Shown: piece after piece, positions 62,205-64,000 of the stretch
Position numbering within the stretch: the first letter of the stretch is position 1
Layout: each line of letters opens with the position of its first letter
Assembly (NCBI RefSeq): GCF_023065955.2
Contig: NW_026622863.1
Location: forward strand, 41,212,177 to 41,276,176
DNA: 64,000 nt
Direction of reading: 5' to 3'
DNA from: Ursus arctos
Lineage: Eukaryota > Chordata > Mammalia > Carnivora > Ursidae
Program-made: the position numbers and the translations under genes
The notes under the pieces: model-generated
The model's database searches: none
What the model saw: only the letters and a program-made list of their open reading frames with translations
What the model was told of the DNA's origin: nothing

Positions 62205-63642
62205 ATGCTGGTCCCCGCCCTCCTCATCCTCCTCTTCTGCCTCCGAGGACATGCAGGTACCTCGAGGGGCGGGTGAATTTGGGGGAGGATTGTTTGCCAG
62301 CTGCCTCTTTACTGGGGTAGATGGAACAGGGTGGGGGTGTGTGTGTGCTCAGACTCCTAGGTCTGCAGGAGAACTCGGGAAGGCTGGACTCCTGGGTCCT
62401 GAATGAGGGAGCTAAGCTCATTGCTAAACTCAACCCTGCTCCCCTCACCTGATCCTCCTAGGTCTGTCGCCCCATTTCCTGCAACAACCAGATGACCTGG
62501 TGGCACTGCTGGGGGAGGAGGCCCGGCTGCCCTGTGCCCTGGGCGAATACTGGGGGCTGGTTCAGTGGACGAAGGATGGGCTGGCTCTAGGAGGTGAAAG
62601 GGACCTGCCAGGTGACACTGTTCTCTCTACCCAGGAAGGGTTGGCTTCAGGTGGAGGTGCTGGAGTTGGGCTGTATATGAAGTTTCTATTTTGATATTTT
62701 CAAATTTGGGAAATTGTTGGGCTCAGATAAACACCCGGGAGAACTGAAGTTTTAGCTTCTTCCTTGGGGAGTAGGGGATTTTTATTTGCATTATAAAATA
62801 TTACATAAACGCAGAAACGCACATAAAACATAAAGGGAAGATTTGCCAAATAGTTCTAAAGTAGACACCCGTGTAACTACTACTCACACCCATTGTCAGC
62901 TCCCCAGAACCTTCCTTATTCCTTTCTCCTGTCAGAGCCCTCTGCGCACCCCAGAGGTAGTATCTAATCTGACGTCTATGGTAATTGTTTTCTTGCTTTT
63001 TTCTGACCTGTTCACCCACCCCCAAGTTTGCCATACTCTGGACTGGGAGGGGGTTAGAGTCTCTCTGGCCCAGCACCCACTTTTGGGTGTCTTTCTCGTG
63101 TGGGATGTCTGGGGAAGGAGTCTGGGGCCAGGAACTCAGAACCATGGTGTGACTGCCTCTTGCTTAACTGCAGGGTGGTCCCGGTACTGGATATCAGGGA
63201 ATGCAGCCAGTGGCCAGCACGACCTTTACATTAAGCCCGTGGAGCTAGAGGATCAAGCATCATATGAATGTCAGGCTACCCAAGCAGGCCTCCGCTCTCG
63301 ACCAGCCCAACTGCATGTGCTGGGTGAGGACCCAGCTCACTTGTCCCTGGGAAGCCCAGGGGGACAGCCAGTGCTAGCTGAGTATCAGAATCCAGGGAGC
63401 CCAGAGGGGTAGTCAGTGAGAGCTGGGAAGATTGGGGTCTCTGGGCCCAGGATCCAGCTCTGACCCCAATCCACCCCACAGTGCCCCCGGAAGCCCCCCA
63501 GGTGCTGGGCGGCCCCTTTGTGTCTCTGGTGGCTGGGGTTCCTGCGAATCTGACCTGTCGGAGCCGTGGGGATGCCCGCCCCACCCCTGAGCTGCTGTGG
63601 TTCCGAGATGGGATCCGGCTGGATGGGACCACCTTCTACCAG
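62205..63642 (+). CDS. KIRREL2: KIRREL2 (NEPH3 / filtrin), first four coding exons
   Basis: KIRREL2 is a nephrin-related immunoglobulin-superfamily adhesion protein. Exons 62205-62256, 62462-62611, 63174-63323 and 63482-63642 keep phase across GT-AG introns. The start MLVPALLILLFCLRGHAG is a signal peptide. The first immunoglobulin domain has LLGEEARLPCAL, the Trp in YWGLVQWTKDG, then WSRYWISG and the DxASYECQA strand ending in RSRPAQLHVL. The second domain opens with VPPEAPQVLGG and carries ANLTCRSRGDARPTPELLWF. The rest lies beyond 64000. An upstream in-frame stretch back to 61839 is open, but the signal peptide and human alignment favour the ATG at 62205. Confidence 0.95.
62690..63000. other. 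KIRREL2 intron 2
   Basis: The part at 62770-62960 (ACATAAACGCAGAAACGCAC, CAAATAGTTCTAAAGTAGAC, CCGTGTAACTACTACTCACA) looks like an old L1 3' remnant. Nothing else is seen. Confidence 0.35.
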
Positions 63643-63771
63643 GTCAGGTCCAAATCCCTATGCATGCCTCGCCCATTGAGGGAAATTTGGGGTCCACTCA
63701 GATCACAGGCTTATCCAGAGGAGAGAGGGGCATGGGAGGGAAGAGGTTCAACTGTTGGTACCCTTGGTATG

Positions 63772-63965
63772 TGATTAAGGGTAAGGACTCCAGAGCCAGA
63801 CTACCCAGGTTCAAATCCTGGCTCAGCCACTTGCTAGTTGATTGGTCTTGAATTCAAGTTGCTTAACCTCTCGGTCCCTCAGTTTCCTTATCTGTACAAT
63901 AGGGACAATAATATTCACTTCATAGGGTAATTGTGGAGATTAAATAAAGGCTTAGAAGTGACACT
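63772..63965 (+). repeat. MIR SINE
   Basis: GACTCCAGAGCCAGACTACC, GGTTCAAATCCTGGCTCAGC, TCAGTTTCCTTATCTGTACA and GTAATTGTGGAGATTAAATA form an almost full-length MIR in KIRREL2 intron 4. Confidence 0.85.
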
Positions 63966-64000
63966 ATATAAGGGGTAGATGAAATCATTATTGTTCATAA

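Noticed and set aside
61839..62276. N-terminal extension of KIRREL2 to an upstream in-frame Met
   Set aside because: It would bury the signal peptide under about 122 GC-rich, compositionally biased residues; the ATG at 62205 fits the family.

Overview
This is vertebrate nuclear DNA with short exons, GT-AG introns and dense interspersed repeats. About 22 tRNA-derived CAN-SINE (SINEC) copies open with variants of GGGCGCCTGGGTGGC and end in AAATAAATAAAATCTT tails, which marks the order Carnivora. The commonest subfamily looks bear- or seal-like rather than dog-like, so I infer a caniform carnivore, perhaps a bear. Gene order matches human 19q13.12.

Layout. (1) 1-7923, + strand: the 3' part of ARHGAP33 (TCGAP/SNX26), from inside the RhoGAP domain to the stop codon and poly(A) signal. 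(2) 8094-15450, - strand: a gene I read as a TEX14-like ankyrin-repeat pseudokinase. Thirteen exons join in phase into 578 codons, and three more coding-like exons follow its stop. (3) 16878-27328, - strand: complete PRODH2 (hydroxyproline dehydrogenase, 10 coding exons, 461 aa). (4) 27329-41046: an intergenic repeat field holding LINE1, LINE2, MIR, nested SINEs and a U6 snRNA retropseudogene. (5) 41047-58684, - strand: complete NPHS1 (nephrin, 29 coding exons summing to 1242 aa plus stop). (6) 58685-62204: the region between the divergently transcribed NPHS1 and KIRREL2 starts. (7) 62205-64000, + strand: the first four coding exons of KIRREL2 (NEPH3), cut off by the window end.

Nephrin and KIRREL2 are related immunoglobulin-superfamily adhesion proteins of podocyte and neuronal junctions, and their head-to-head order suggests partly shared control. 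PRODH2 (mitochondrial hydroxyproline catabolism), ARHGAP33 (Rho-family GTPase control and trafficking) and the TEX14-like gene look like unrelated neighbours. The least familiar item is the TEX14-like gene. I see no viral genes, CRISPR array, operon or bacterial-type system.

Exon borders were set by hand from splice consensus, reading-frame continuity and remembered family sequence. For ARHGAP33, PRODH2, NPHS1 and KIRREL2 every junction keeps phase.
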